The notes under the pieces were generated by a model. The model ran no database searches, had not been told where the DNA came from, and saw nothing but the letters and a program-made list of their open reading frames with translations. DNA of 64,000 nt from the NCBI RefSeq assembly GCF_030167915.1, contig NZ_JARGNB010000001.1:1116001-1180000 (forward strand), written 5' to 3'. The translations under genes and the position numbers were made by a program. How positions within the stretch are numbered: position 1 is the first letter of the stretch; the number at the start of each line of letters is the position of its first letter. The DNA is from Aquabacterium humicola (GTDB lineage: Bacteria > Pseudomonadota > Gammaproteobacteria > Burkholderiales > Burkholderiaceae_C). Shown piece by piece: positions 1 to 8,626 of the stretch.

Positions 1-528
1 GTACAGCAGCGCCTTGGCCCGGCTGAAGCCGGCGTTGAGAAGCACGATGTAGTCGCCGACTTCCTGCGGGATCTCGTGCGCGATGATGGCCGCGGAGGTC
101 ACCACGCCGAGCTTCGGATCGGCGAGGAAGGCCGCGGCGATGATGATGCCGTCGCAGAAGTTGTGGATGCTGTCGCCCAGCAGCACGCTCCAGCCGCCAC
201 GTCCGGCCTGCTCGGCATCGAAATGGTGGTGGTGGTGGTGCCCGTCACCCTCGTGATGGTGTCCATGGCGGTAGAGCTCGGCCTTCTCCAGCAGGAAGAA
301 GAACAGCAGCCCGGCCAGCAGCGTGAGGAACAGCCGCTGCGGCTCGACATGGCTCTCGAAAGCCTCCGGCATCACGTGCAGCAGCGCGGTGCCCAGCAGC
401 ACGCCCACCGACAGGCTCACCAGCTGGCGCACCAGCACGCCGAGCAGCGCCTGCGTGACCGACGCGGCGATCAGCACCGACAGCAGCCCGCCGGCGGTGG
501 TCGCCAGCACGATGTAGAGCAGGGTCAT
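1..528 (-). CDS. ZIP-family metal transporter (3' end cut by window edge)
   Basis: Inner-membrane divalent metal (Zn/Fe/Mn-type) transporter of the ZIP family. The 176 codons present start at an ATG ending at 528 and run off the left edge, so the C-terminal third is missing. The N-terminus has hydrophobic helices (LLYIVLATTAGGLLSVLIAA and following). A cytoplasmic His-rich loop follows, with GHHHEGDGHHHHHH at about residues 90-103. Then comes the helix with HNFCDGIIIAAAF and the helix AAIIAHEIPQEVGDY; these HN..D and HEIPQE signatures form the metal path in ZIP proteins. The family is clear; the metal cannot be told from the sequence. Confidence 0.9.
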   Translation of the reverse strand, partial: MTLLYIVLATTAGGLLSVLIAASVTQALLGVLVRQLVSLSVGVLLGTALLHVMPEAFESHVEPQRLFLTLLAGLLFFFLLEKAELYRHGHHHEGDGHHHHHHFDAEQAGRGGWSVLLGDSIHNFCDGIIIAAAFLADPKLGVVTSAAIIAHEIPQEVGDYIVLLNAGFSRAKALLY

Positions 529-542
529 CGATCAGCGGCGCG

Positions 543-1418
543 TCAGGCGACCCCGTGCTGCCTGAACCAGGCGAGGCAGCGTTTCCAGCCGTCGTCGGCG
601 GCTTCCCGGCGATAGCTGGGCCGGTAGTCCGCGTGGAAGGCATGCGGCGCCTCCGGGTAGACCACGAACGCCGAGCGCTTCGCGGCGGCGCTGCCGCCGG
701 CCAGCGCCCCCTTCATCTTCTCGACGTCGGCCAGCGGGATGCCGCCGTCCTTCTCGCCGTACAGGCCCAGCACCGGCGCGTGCAGCTTGCCGACGAGGTC
801 GACCGGGTGCGCCGGCGTCAGCGGCGACGCCGGCCCGGTCAGCCGGCCGTACCACGCGGCCGCGGCCTTCAGCGCCGGGTTGTGCGCCGCATAGAGCCAG
901 GTGATGCGCCCGCCCCAGCAGAAGCCGGTGATCGCCAGCTTCGAGGCATCGGCGCCCTGCGCCTTGGCCCAGGCCACCGTCGCGTCGAGGTCGCCCATCA
1001 CCTGCGCATCGGGCACCTTGTTGACCACCTCGGCCAGCAGCTTGGCGATCTCGCCGTACGAACCGGCGTCGCCCTGGCGCACGAAGAGCTCCGGCGCGAC
1101 CGCGCAGTAGCCCTGCTTCGCGAAGCGCCGTGCCACGTCGGCGATGTATTCGTGCACGCCGAAGATCTCGCTGACCACCAGCACCAGCGGCGCGCCGGTC
1201 TTGCCGGCGGGCTGCGCACGGTAGGCCGGCATGCGGAAGTCGCCCACGGGGATGGTCACCTCGCCGACGGTCAGGCCGTCAACGTCGGTCTTGACCACTG
1301 TCTGCGCCGACACCGGCAGCACCGCGGCGGCGAAGCCGGCGCCGACGCTGCCACGCACGAAGTCGCGGCGGCTGAAGTCGCGGGTGGGGGTCAGGCTGTC
1401 GAGGTCCTGCTGCAGCAT
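543..1418 (-). CDS. Dienelactone hydrolase family protein with Tat-type leader
   Basis: Alpha/beta hydrolase of the dienelactone hydrolase family, 291 aa. The cysteine nucleophile sits in GFCWGG (about residue 167); the acid is probably the Asp of GEKDGGIP and the base the His of PHAFH, giving the family's Cys-Asp-His triad. Residues 16-21 read SRRDFV followed by a hydrophobic stretch ending near VSAQ, a twin-arginine export signal, so it probably folds in the cytoplasm and acts in the periplasm. The substrate is unknown; exported members are common and not tied to chloroaromatic breakdown. It stands divergent to the exopolyphosphatase gene. Confidence 0.88.
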   Translation of the reverse strand: MLQQDLDSLTPTRDFSRRDFVRGSVGAGFAAAVLPVSAQTVVKTDVDGLTVGEVTIPVGDFRMPAYRAQPAGKTGAPLVLVVSEIFGVHEYIADVARRFAKQGYCAVAPELFVRQGDAGSYGEIAKLLAEVVNKVPDAQVMGDLDATVAWAKAQGADASKLAITGFCWGGRITWLYAAHNPALKAAAAWYGRLTGPASPLTPAHPVDLVGKLHAPVLGLYGEKDGGIPLADVEKMKGALAGGSAAAKRSAFVVYPEAPHAFHADYRPSYRREAADDGWKRCLAWFRQHGVA

Positions 1419-1491
1419 GGTGGAGAAGCTCCTCTCGAAGGAAGGACCGGTCCGGCGGACGAAAGGCGAGATTCTAGAGAGCCGTTGCCGC

Positions 1492-1497
1492 TAGCAT
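1492..1497 (+). promoter_or_regulatory. Putative -10 element (TAGCAT) of the exopolyphosphatase gene
   Basis: TAGCAT lies 8 bases before the ATG at 1506 with no Shine-Dalgarno sequence between, so the predicted transcript would start at or next to the start codon. No clear -35 box is seen. The same layout recurs at several other genes in the window. Confidence 0.35.
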
Positions 1498-1505
1498 GCC
1501 GCCCC

Positions 1506-3023
1506 ATGCCTTCCCGCCCGCCTTCCGCCAGCGCCCCGCTCGCCGCCATCGATATCGGCTCCAACAGCTTCCGCCTCGAGATCGGCCAGCTGCAACATGG
1601 CCGCTACCGCCGCATCGCCTACCTGAAGGACACGGTGCGCCTGGGCGCCGGGCTCGACGCCGACGGCTACCTGACTGAAGACGCCGCACAGCGCGGCCTG
1701 GCCTGCCTGCAGCGCTTCGCCGAGCGCCTGCAGGGCTTCGAGCTGTCGCAGGTGCGGGCGGTCGCGACGCAGACGCTGCGCGAGGCGCGCAACCGCGATG
1801 CCTTCCTCGTGCGTGCGCAGGCCGCGCTGGGCTTCCCGATCGAGGTGATCTCCGGCCGCGAGGAAGCGCGCCTGATCTACGCCGGCGTCGCGCACCTGCA
1901 GCCCTCGGAAGCGCCGCGCCTGGTCATCGACATCGGCGGGCGCAGCACCGAGATGATCCTCGGCAGCGGCGTGGTGCCCAAGGTCGCCGAGTCGTTCAAG
2001 GTCGGCAGCGTCAGCCTGTCGATGCGCTGGTTTCCGGACGGGCGCCTGACCGAAGAAGGTTTCCGCAACGCGCAGGTCGCCGCCGGCGCGGAACTCGAGG
2101 AAGCGCTGGAACCCTTCTCGCCGCGCCACTGGCGCGAGGCGCTGGGCTCGTCGGGCACGGCCGGCGCGGTATCGCAGATCCTGGCCGCCGCCGGTTTGTC
2201 CGACGGCCGCATCACGCCCGAGGGCCTGCGCTGGTGCATCGCCCGCTGCATCGCCGCCGGCCATGTCGACCGGCTCGACCTGCCCTCGCTGGCCGCCGAC
2301 CGGCGTCCGATCATCGCCGGCGGGCTGTCGCTGCTGTACACGCTGGTCACGCACTTCGGCATCGAAGCGCTGCAGCCGGCCAAGGGGGCGCTGCGCCAGG
2401 GGGTGATCGTCGACCTGCACGAGCGCCACGCCGCGCAGCGCCACCGCGCCGGCGCCGGTGCCGGCGACGTGCGCGATGCCAGCGTCGCCGAGCTGCAGGC
2501 GCGCTTCGGCGCCGACCGCACGCAGGCCGCGCGCGTGCGGTCCATCGCCACGACGCTGTTTGCCGCGGCACGACCCGAGGCCGACGACGAGGCGCAGCGC
2601 GAGCTCGGCTGGGCGTGCGACCTGCACGAGATCGGCCTGATGGTGTCGCACCACGACCACCACCGCCACAGCGCCTACCTGATGGCGCATGTCGATGCCG
2701 CCGGCTTCTCGCAGAGCCAGCAGCGCCGCATCGCCGACCTCGTGCTCGGCCAGCGCGGTGGCCTGCGCAAGATCGAGGCCCAGCTGGCGAGCGAGCTGTT
2801 CGCATGGCAGGTGCTCGCGCTGCGGCTGGCGGCGATCAAGTGCCATGCACGCGCGCCGGTCAGCACGAAGGTGCTGCGCCTGGCGCGCGACGGCCGCCAT
2901 GCGGTGCTCGGCTTCGACGCCGCCTGGGCCGCGACGCATCCACGCACGCTGCACCTGCTGCAGGAAGAGGCCGACAGCTGGCAGAAGCTCGACGCGCCGC
3001 GGCTGCGCCTGCAGACGCACTGA
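1506..3023 (+). CDS. ppx: Exopolyphosphatase / Ppx-GppA phosphatase
   Basis: Cytoplasmic phosphatase of the Ppx/GppA family (505 aa), expected to release terminal phosphate from polyphosphate or to hydrolyse pppGpp. The ASKHA-fold phosphate-binding motifs are visible: DIGSNSFRLEI at residues 16-26, SGREEARLIY near 120, and DIGGRSTEMILG near 143 (usually DIGGGSTE, so one glycine is Arg here). The C-terminal half has an HD-like region, CDLHEIGLMVSHHDHHRHSAY, as in full-length Ppx. ATG 1506 is chosen because the ASKHA core begins a few residues later. The Ppx/GppA choice rests on length and the C-terminal domain. Confidence 0.9.
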   Translation: MPSRPPSASAPLAAIDIGSNSFRLEIGQLQHGRYRRIAYLKDTVRLGAGLDADGYLTEDAAQRGLACLQRFAERLQGFELSQVRAVATQTLREARNRDAFLVRAQAALGFPIEVISGREEARLIYAGVAHLQPSEAPRLVIDIGGRSTEMILGSGVVPKVAESFKVGSVSLSMRWFPDGRLTEEGFRNAQVAAGAELEEALEPFSPRHWREALGSSGTAGAVSQILAAAGLSDGRITPEGLRWCIARCIAAGHVDRLDLPSLAADRRPIIAGGLSLLYTLVTHFGIEALQPAKGALRQGVIVDLHERHAAQRHRAGAGAGDVRDASVAELQARFGADRTQAARVRSIATTLFAAARPEADDEAQRELGWACDLHEIGLMVSHHDHHRHSAYLMAHVDAAGFSQSQQRRIADLVLGQRGGLRKIEAQLASELFAWQVLALRLAAIKCHARAPVSTKVLRLARDGRHAVLGFDAAWAATHPRTLHLLQEEADSWQKLDAPRLRLQTH

Positions 3024-3035
3024 CGTCCAGGCCGG

Positions 3036-3509
3036 CTACAGCTTTTCCGGCGTGCGCACCGACACCAGCACCACCTCCGGCACGCCTTCGCGCTCGCGGT
3101 GGCGCAGCCACCAGACCGCACCCTTGCGCACGGTCCACGCCGGCTGCTGTACCGCATCGGCGCCGGCCATCAGGTAGGCGGCCACCTGCCCCAGCGTCGG
3201 CTGGTGGCCGATCACCAGCACCGGCTCGCGCGCGTCGGGCCAGCGCACCGCTTCCAGCAGCTGGTTGACGCCGGCCCCGGGCGCCAGGCCGTCGTTGATG
3301 CGCAGCTTGCGGCCCAGCGCCTCGGCGGTCTGGCGGGCGCGCAGGGCCGGGCTGACCAGCACGCGCGTGCTTTCCGGCAGGAAGCGGTTGAGCCAGTCGG
3401 CCATGCGGTGCGCCTGCTTGAGGCCGCGCCCGGTCAGCGGACGCTCGAGGTCGGCTTCACCGTCGGCGGCCTCGCGCGCTTCCGCATGCCGCCACAGGAT
3501 CAGGTCCAT
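3036..3509 (-). CDS. sixA: Histidine phosphatase family protein, SixA-like
   Basis: Small (157 aa) branch-2-type histidine phosphatase similar to SixA, which dephosphorylates phosphohistidine proteins. The N-terminus DLILWRHAEAR carries the catalytic RH(G/A) motif. SPALRARQTAEAL and VLVIGHQPTLGQVA supply the second Arg and second catalytic His. ATG ending at 3509 is preferred over an upstream start because GGAAGAGGA lies about 6 bases before it and the motif starts at residue 2. The gene converges on ppx with 12 bases between stops. Confidence 0.87.
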   Translation of the reverse strand: MDLILWRHAEAREAADGEADLERPLTGRGLKQAHRMADWLNRFLPESTRVLVSPALRARQTAEALGRKLRINDGLAPGAGVNQLLEAVRWPDAREPVLVIGHQPTLGQVAAYLMAGADAVQQPAWTVRKGAVWWLRHREREGVPEVVLVSVRTPEKL

Positions 3510-3661
3510 GCAAGTCCTCTTCCGTGCCGATCCAACGCATCGGCCGATATCGAAACCCATTCATGACATTCGTGCAACAGGAGGATGACGACGTCGGGCC
3601 TGTTCGCCACAACGGCGCGCGACGGTCGCCCCGCATGCTGGCGACCGCCGATGACAGGGCC

Positions 3662-5278
3662 ATGAAAACCGCGCTACGCTCGCCCGCCATGACCAACGAT
3701 GCGTTGCGCGCCGTGCGCCGACTCGCGGCCTGCGCCAGGCTGCTCGGCATCGCGGCGGCCCTGGCCGGTTGCGGAGGCGGTGGCGGCGGAGGCGGGGGGG
3801 CGCCCGCGCCCGCCCCACCCCCGGTCGAGCCGAGCTTCACCGACAGCACGGTCTACTCGAACGCCGCGACCGCGTCGCTCGCCACGCCCAGCGAAGCGCG
3901 TGCGGTGACGCGCCACCAGTGGGTCAGCGGCACGCGCACGCTGGCCTACACCGCGAGCGCCGGCCACCTCACCGCCACCGAGGTGCGCAGCGGCGCACCG
4001 CAGGCCTCGTTCTTCCACGTCGCCTACACGCTCGACGGCGCGGCCCCGGCCACGCGGCCGGTCACCTTCTTCTTCAACGGCGGCCCCGGCTCGGCGTCGA
4101 TGTGGCTGCACCTCGGCTCGTTCGGGCCGAAGCGGCTGGTCGCCAACATGCCGAGCAACCAGATCGCCGAACACTTCGCGCTGGTCGACAACGCCGAGAC
4201 GCTGCTCGACGTCAGCGATCTCGTCTTCGTCGACGCGGTGGGCACCGGCCAGTCGCAGGCGATCGCGCCGGCGAACAACCGCACCTTCTGGGGCGTCGAC
4301 GCCGACGCGCGTGTCTTCCGCGACTTCATCGCCCGCTGGCTCGACGCCAACGGCCGCCGCGATTCGCCGCGCGTGGTGTTCGGCGAGTCCTACGGCACGC
4401 TGCGCGCGGCGCTGCTGGCCGAGGAGCTCGAAGCCGCCGGCGTCGGCCTCGACGGCGTCGTGCTGCTGTCGTCGATCCTCGACTACAACAGCAACTGCGC
4501 GGTGTTCGAGCCCGGCCGCGTCAACTGCGCGGGCTATCTGCCGAGTTACGCGGCCACGGCGGCACACTACAGCGTCGCGTCGCCGCCGCCGGCGGACGTC
4601 GACGCCTTCGTGCTCGGCTCCATGAACTTCGCCGACCAGCGCTACGGCCCGGCGGTCGCCGCCTTCATCGCCGGCACCGGTCAGCCCCAATCCGACGCCA
4701 CGCTGGTCAGCGAGCTGGTCGCGCTGACCGGCGCCAGCGCCGCCACCTGGCAGCAGCAGTTCAGCCTGCGGCCCGACCGCTACCGCGAACGCTTCCGCGC
4801 CGGGCAGCTGATCGGCCGCTACGACTCGCGCATCATCGGCGCGCTCGGCAGCCCGCTGGCGCGCGACGGCGACCCGTCGCTGACGGTGATCGAGGCACCG
4901 TTCGTCACCGCGATGAACGAGTTGCTGCCGCAGACGCTGAACTACCGCAGCCCGTCGCCCTACGTCAGTTTCACCGACGCCGCGATCAACGTCTGGCAGT
5001 GGCAGCACGACGGCAAGGCGCTGCCCGACGGCGTGCCCGACCTCGCCGCCGCGATGCTGCTGAACCCGCGGCTGCGCGTGCTGTCGCTGAACGGCCGGCA
5101 CGACCTCGCGACACCCTTCCACCAGACCGTGCTCGACCTGCGCCGCTTCGGCAACCGGCCGACGATCGCCGTGCAGCATGTCGCCGGCGGCCACATGACC
5201 TACCTGGACGATGCCGGCCGGCGCGCGCAGCGCGACGCGCTCGGCACGTTCTACCGCGCGCTGAGGACCACGCCATGA
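3662..5278 (+). CDS. S10 family serine carboxypeptidase, putative lipoprotein
   Basis: Serine carboxypeptidase-like hydrolase (MEROPS S10) of about 538 aa. The N-terminus has a lipoprotein signal with the lipobox LAGC, then a run of glycines and AP repeats acting as a flexible linker. The oxyanion-side motif NGGPGSASMW is near residue 139, the nucleophile in GESYG near 242, the Asp in NGRHDLATP near 480 and the His in AGGHMTY near 510, so the catalytic triad is complete. The start could be ATG 3662 (ACAGGG upstream) or ATG 3689, which leaves a more typical 28-residue signal. The glycine linker includes a run of seven G bases (3794-3800). Its last codons overlap the next gene (ATGA). Confidence 0.88.
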   Translation: MKTALRSPAMTNDALRAVRRLAACARLLGIAAALAGCGGGGGGGGGAPAPAPPPVEPSFTDSTVYSNAATASLATPSEARAVTRHQWVSGTRTLAYTASAGHLTATEVRSGAPQASFFHVAYTLDGAAPATRPVTFFFNGGPGSASMWLHLGSFGPKRLVANMPSNQIAEHFALVDNAETLLDVSDLVFVDAVGTGQSQAIAPANNRTFWGVDADARVFRDFIARWLDANGRRDSPRVVFGESYGTLRAALLAEELEAAGVGLDGVVLLSSILDYNSNCAVFEPGRVNCAGYLPSYAATAAHYSVASPPPADVDAFVLGSMNFADQRYGPAVAAFIAGTGQPQSDATLVSELVALTGASAATWQQQFSLRPDRYRERFRAGQLIGRYDSRIIGALGSPLARDGDPSLTVIEAPFVTAMNELLPQTLNYRSPSPYVSFTDAAINVWQWQHDGKALPDGVPDLAAAMLLNPRLRVLSLNGRHDLATPFHQTVLDLRRFGNRPTIAVQHVAGGHMTYLDDAGRRAQRDALGTFYRALRTTP

Positions 5279-5631
5279 AGCGCCTGCTGCCCTGGTGGCT
5301 GCTGATCGCCGCGACGGCCGCGGCCGCGCAGACGGCGGACGAACCGCGCCTGCGCCGCATGGACCCCTGGGTGGCGCCCGAAGCGCGCATCCGCAGCCCC
5401 GATGCACCGGCCGCCGGCGCCGCGCTCGACGCGCAGGCGCTGGCGAAGCTCAAGCGCCGCTTCGACGCCGCCGACGCGCAGCGCAGCGGCGCGCTGACCC
5501 GCGCGCAGGCCGAGCGCGCCGGCCTCGGCTTCGTCGCGCGCCACTTCGAGCAGATCGACCGCAGCGGCCGAGGCGCAGTCAGCTTCGACGACCTGAAGCG
5601 CTACCTCGCCGAGCGCGAACGGGCGCGCTGA
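5275..5631 (+). CDS. Exported EF-hand domain protein
   Basis: Small (118 aa) protein with a signal peptide (MKRLLPWWLLIAATAAAAQ) and two EF-hand-like units in its C-terminal half: FDAADAQRSGALTRAQAE and FEQIDRSGRGAVSFDDL. The second has Asp, Ser, Gly and Asp positions expected of a calcium loop; the first is degenerate. The ATG overlaps the stop of the S10 peptidase gene (ATGA), so the two are translationally coupled and the protein may bind calcium in the same compartment as the peptidase. Function otherwise unknown. It converges on polA with 16 bases between stops. Confidence 0.8.
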   Translation: MKRLLPWWLLIAATAAAAQTADEPRLRRMDPWVAPEARIRSPDAPAAGAALDAQALAKLKRRFDAADAQRSGALTRAQAERAGLGFVARHFEQIDRSGRGAVSFDDLKRYLAERERAR

Positions 5632-5647
5632 CCCCGGCCGGGCGCGC

Positions 5648-8452
5648 TCAGTGCGCCTCGTCCCAGTTCGCGCCGACGCCCACTTCGGCCAATAGCGGCA
5701 CCTTCAGCGGGGCCACGCCGGCCATCAGCGCCGGCACCTGCGTGCGCACCCAGTCGAGCTCGTCCTCGGGCACCTCGAAGACCAGCTCGTCGTGCACCTG
5801 CATGACCATCGCGGTGCGCTTGGCGCCCTCGTCGAGCGCACGCTGCACCGCCAGCATCGCCAGCTTGATCAGGTCGGCCGCGGTGCCCTGCATCGGCGCA
5901 TTGATCGCCTGGCGCTCGGCGCCCGAACGGCGCGGGCCGTTGCCGCCGCGGATGTCGGGCAGCTCGATGCGGCGGCCGAACAGGGTCTCGACGTAGCCGA
6001 GCTCGGCGGCCGAGCGCCGGGTGTCGTCCATGTAACGCTTGACGCCTTCGAAGCGCGCGAAATAACGCTCGATGTACGCGCGCGCGGCCTTCTGCTCGAT
6101 GCCCAGCGCCTGCGCCAGGCCGAACGCGCCCATGCCGTAGATCAGGCCGAAGTTGATGGTCTTCGCGTAGCGCCGCTGCTCGGACGTCACGTTTTCAGGC
6201 GCGACATTGAAGACCTCGGACGCGGTCGCGCGGTGCACGTCCATGCCCTCGGAGAACGCGCGCGTCAGGCCCGGGTCGCCGGAGATGTGGGCCATGATGC
6301 GCAGCTCGATCTGCGAGTAGTCGGCCGACACGATCACGTGCCCCGGCGGCGCGACGAAGGCCTCGCGCACGCGCCGGCCCTCGGGCGTGCGGATGGGGAT
6401 GTTCTGCAGGTTCGGCTCGTTGCTCGACAGCCGCCCGGTCACCGCGACCGCCTGCGCATAGGTCGTGTGCACGCGGCCGGTGCGCACGTTGACCATCTGC
6501 GGCAGCTTGTCGGTGTAGGTGCCCTTCAGCTTCGACAGGCTGCGGTGCTCGAGGATCTTCGCCGGCAGCGGGTAGTCGGCGGCCAGCTCCTGCAGCACGT
6601 CCTCGTCGGTCGACGGTGCGCCGGACGCGGTCTTCTTGCGCACCGGCAGCCCGAGCCGGTTGAACAGCACCTCGCCGATCTGCTTCGGCGAGCCGAGGTT
6701 GAACGGACCGCCGGCGATCTCGTAGGCCTCGCGCTCCAGCCCCAGCATGCGCTCGGCGAGCTCCTTGCTCTGGCGCTGCAGCAGCGCGCCGTCGATCAGC
6801 ACGCCGTGGCGCTCGATGCGCGCGAGCAGCGCCGACACCGGCAGCTCGATCTGCTCGTAGACGTACTTCATGCCCGGCAGCGCGGCCAGGCGCGGGTACA
6901 GCACCTGATGGATGTGCAAGGTCATCTCGCTGTCCTCGCCGCTGTACTCGGTGGCCCGCTCGAGATCGACCTGGGAGAACGGGATCTGGCTCGCGCCCTT
7001 GCCGCAGACGTCCTCGTAGCTCAGGCCCTTGCGGCCGAGGTGGCGCTCGGCCAGCTTCTCCAGCCCGTGGCCCAGGTGGGCCTCGAAGACGTAGCTCTCC
7101 AGCAGCGTGTCGTGGCGCCAGCCGCGCAGCGTGATGCCGTGGTTGGCGAGCACGTGGCTGTCGTACTTGGTGTTCTGGCCGATCTTGGCGGCCGCCGCAT
7201 CCTCGAGCCAGGGCTTCAGCGCGCCCAGCACCGCATCGGCCTCCAGCTGGTCCGGCGCGCCGGGATAGTTGTGCGCCAGCGGCACGTAGGCGGCTTCGCC
7301 CGGCGTCACCGCGAACGACAGCCCGACGATGCGTGCTGCCATCGGGTCGAGCGAATCGGTCTCGGTGTCCAGCGCGACGAGCTCGGCGCCGCGCAGCACG
7401 CCGATCCAGTGTTCGAGCCGCTCCATCGTCAGCACGGTCTCGTAGTGGCGCTTCAACCCGGAGAGGTCCGGCAGCGGCACGGCCGGCGCGGCGGACGCCG
7501 CCGGCGCCGCGTTGTCGAAGCGCGCGACGGTCGGCCGCTGCGGCTCGGCCGGCGCCCGGCCCAGCGCACCCTCGAGCTCGCGCTTCCAGGCCTTGAAGCC
7601 GTAGCGCTGGTAGAAGTCGAGCATCGCCTCGCGGTCCGGCTCGCGCAGCTGCAGGCTCTCCACCGCCGGCCAGCCGGGGATGTGCTCGGCCAGCTCGCAA
7701 TCGCACTTCACGGTGACCAGGCGCCGGCCCTGCGGCAGCCAGTCCAGCGCCTTGCGCAGGTTCTCGCCGGCCACGCCCTTGATGCTGGCCGCCGCAGCGA
7801 TCACGCCATCGAGCGAGCCGTGCTCGGCGATCCACTTCGCCGCGGTCTTCGGCCCCACCTTCTCGACGCCGGGGATGTTGTCGACCGCGTCGCCGATCAA
7901 CGTCAGGTAGTCGACGATGCGCTCCGGCGGCACGCCAAACTTGGCCTTCACGCCCTCGACGTCGAGCCGCTCGTTGCTCATCGTGTTGATCAGCGTGACG
8001 TGCTCGTTGACCAGTTGCGCGAGGTCCTTGTCGCCGGTGGAGATCAGCACGCGGTGGCCGCTGGTCACGCCCTGGCAGGCCAGCGTGCCGATCGCGTCGT
8101 CGGCCTCGATGCCGGGCACCTCCAGCACCGGCCAGCCGAGCAGCTTCACCACCTCGTGGATCGGCGCGATCTGCTGGCGCAGGTCGTCGGGCATCGGCGA
8201 GCGGTGGGCCTTGTACTGGTCGTACCAGTGGTCGCGGAAGGTCGGGCCGGGCGCGTCGAACACGCACACCGCGTGGCCGGCGCCGACGTCGTCGCGCAGC
8301 TTCTTCAGCATCGCGATGAAGCCGTGGATCGCACCGGTCGGGAAGCCGTCGGCGCTGCGCAGGTCGGGCAGCGCGTGGTAGGCGCGGTACAGGTAGCTGG
8401 AGCCATCGACGAGCAGCAGCAGCGGCGCGTCGGGCGTGGGGGAGTCGGTCAT
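5648..8452 (-). CDS. polA: DNA polymerase I
   Basis: Full-length Pol I (934 aa) for Okazaki fragment processing and repair. The 5'-3' exonuclease domain spans about 1-300 (LLLVDGSSYLYRAYHALP at the start; PGIEADDAIGTLA). The 3'-5' exonuclease spans about 340-530 and keeps its acidic residues: LVALDTETDS, NTKYDSHVL and YSGEDSE, so proofreading should be active. The polymerase domain has motif A DYSQIELRI near 709, motif B RRYAKTINFGLIYG near 764 and motif C VHDELVFEVPE near 885. ATG ending at 8452 is the only start that includes the exonuclease N-terminus. Confidence 0.98.
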   Translation of the reverse strand: MTDSPTPDAPLLLLVDGSSYLYRAYHALPDLRSADGFPTGAIHGFIAMLKKLRDDVGAGHAVCVFDAPGPTFRDHWYDQYKAHRSPMPDDLRQQIAPIHEVVKLLGWPVLEVPGIEADDAIGTLACQGVTSGHRVLISTGDKDLAQLVNEHVTLINTMSNERLDVEGVKAKFGVPPERIVDYLTLIGDAVDNIPGVEKVGPKTAAKWIAEHGSLDGVIAAAASIKGVAGENLRKALDWLPQGRRLVTVKCDCELAEHIPGWPAVESLQLREPDREAMLDFYQRYGFKAWKRELEGALGRAPAEPQRPTVARFDNAAPAASAAPAVPLPDLSGLKRHYETVLTMERLEHWIGVLRGAELVALDTETDSLDPMAARIVGLSFAVTPGEAAYVPLAHNYPGAPDQLEADAVLGALKPWLEDAAAAKIGQNTKYDSHVLANHGITLRGWRHDTLLESYVFEAHLGHGLEKLAERHLGRKGLSYEDVCGKGASQIPFSQVDLERATEYSGEDSEMTLHIHQVLYPRLAALPGMKYVYEQIELPVSALLARIERHGVLIDGALLQRQSKELAERMLGLEREAYEIAGGPFNLGSPKQIGEVLFNRLGLPVRKKTASGAPSTDEDVLQELAADYPLPAKILEHRSLSKLKGTYTDKLPQMVNVRTGRVHTTYAQAVAVTGRLSSNEPNLQNIPIRTPEGRRVREAFVAPPGHVIVSADYSQIELRIMAHISGDPGLTRAFSEGMDVHRATASEVFNVAPENVTSEQRRYAKTINFGLIYGMGAFGLAQALGIEQKAARAYIERYFARFEGVKRYMDDTRRSAAELGYVETLFGRRIELPDIRGGNGPRRSGAERQAINAPMQGTAADLIKLAMLAVQRALDEGAKRTAMVMQVHDELVFEVPEDELDWVRTQVPALMAGVAPLKVPLLAEVGVGANWDEAH

Positions 8453-8558
8453 CGGCGGGGGCCTTCGAGGGCGGCGCCTGCCGGGTGGCCGGCGGGCTCA
8501 AGCGGGCGATTGTGCTTCGGCCTCCGACCGGCCCTGTCAGCAGCGTGGACCCGCTGCG

Positions 8559-8564
8559 TAGAAT
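8559..8564 (+). promoter_or_regulatory. Putative -10 element (TAGAAT) upstream of thrB
   Basis: TAGAAT lies in the 174-base divergent gap between polA and thrB, 62 bases before the thrB start. No good -35 match is seen. Seven bases downstream is an ATG (8572) opening a 14-codon frame ending in TAG at 8616, just before thrB. Confidence 0.4.
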
Positions 8565-8571
8565 CCCGCGG

Positions 8572-8616
8572 ATGTCCGCGCGCCCTTGCCCGCCTTTCGT
8601 CGCCCCGCAACCCTAG
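8572..8616 (+). CDS. Possible 14-codon upstream reading frame before thrB
   Basis: A short frame, MSARPCPPFVAPQP, starts 7 bases after the TAGAAT element and ends 10 bases before the thrB ATG. It is rich in proline and contains no threonine or isoleucine, so it does not resemble the classic thr leader peptide. It has no Shine-Dalgarno sequence and would have to be read from a leaderless mRNA. It may be chance; it is listed because of its position. Confidence 0.2.
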   Translation: MSARPCPPFVAPQP

Positions 8617-8626
8617 AGCCTTCGTC

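Noticed and set aside
5620-5660. Terminator between the EF-hand gene and polA
   Set aside because: GGGCGCGCT is a direct, not inverted, repeat and there is no T-tract.
5792-8626. Long plus-strand open frame running into thrB
   Set aside because: It is antisense to polA; only the part from ATG 8627 encodes a recognisable protein.
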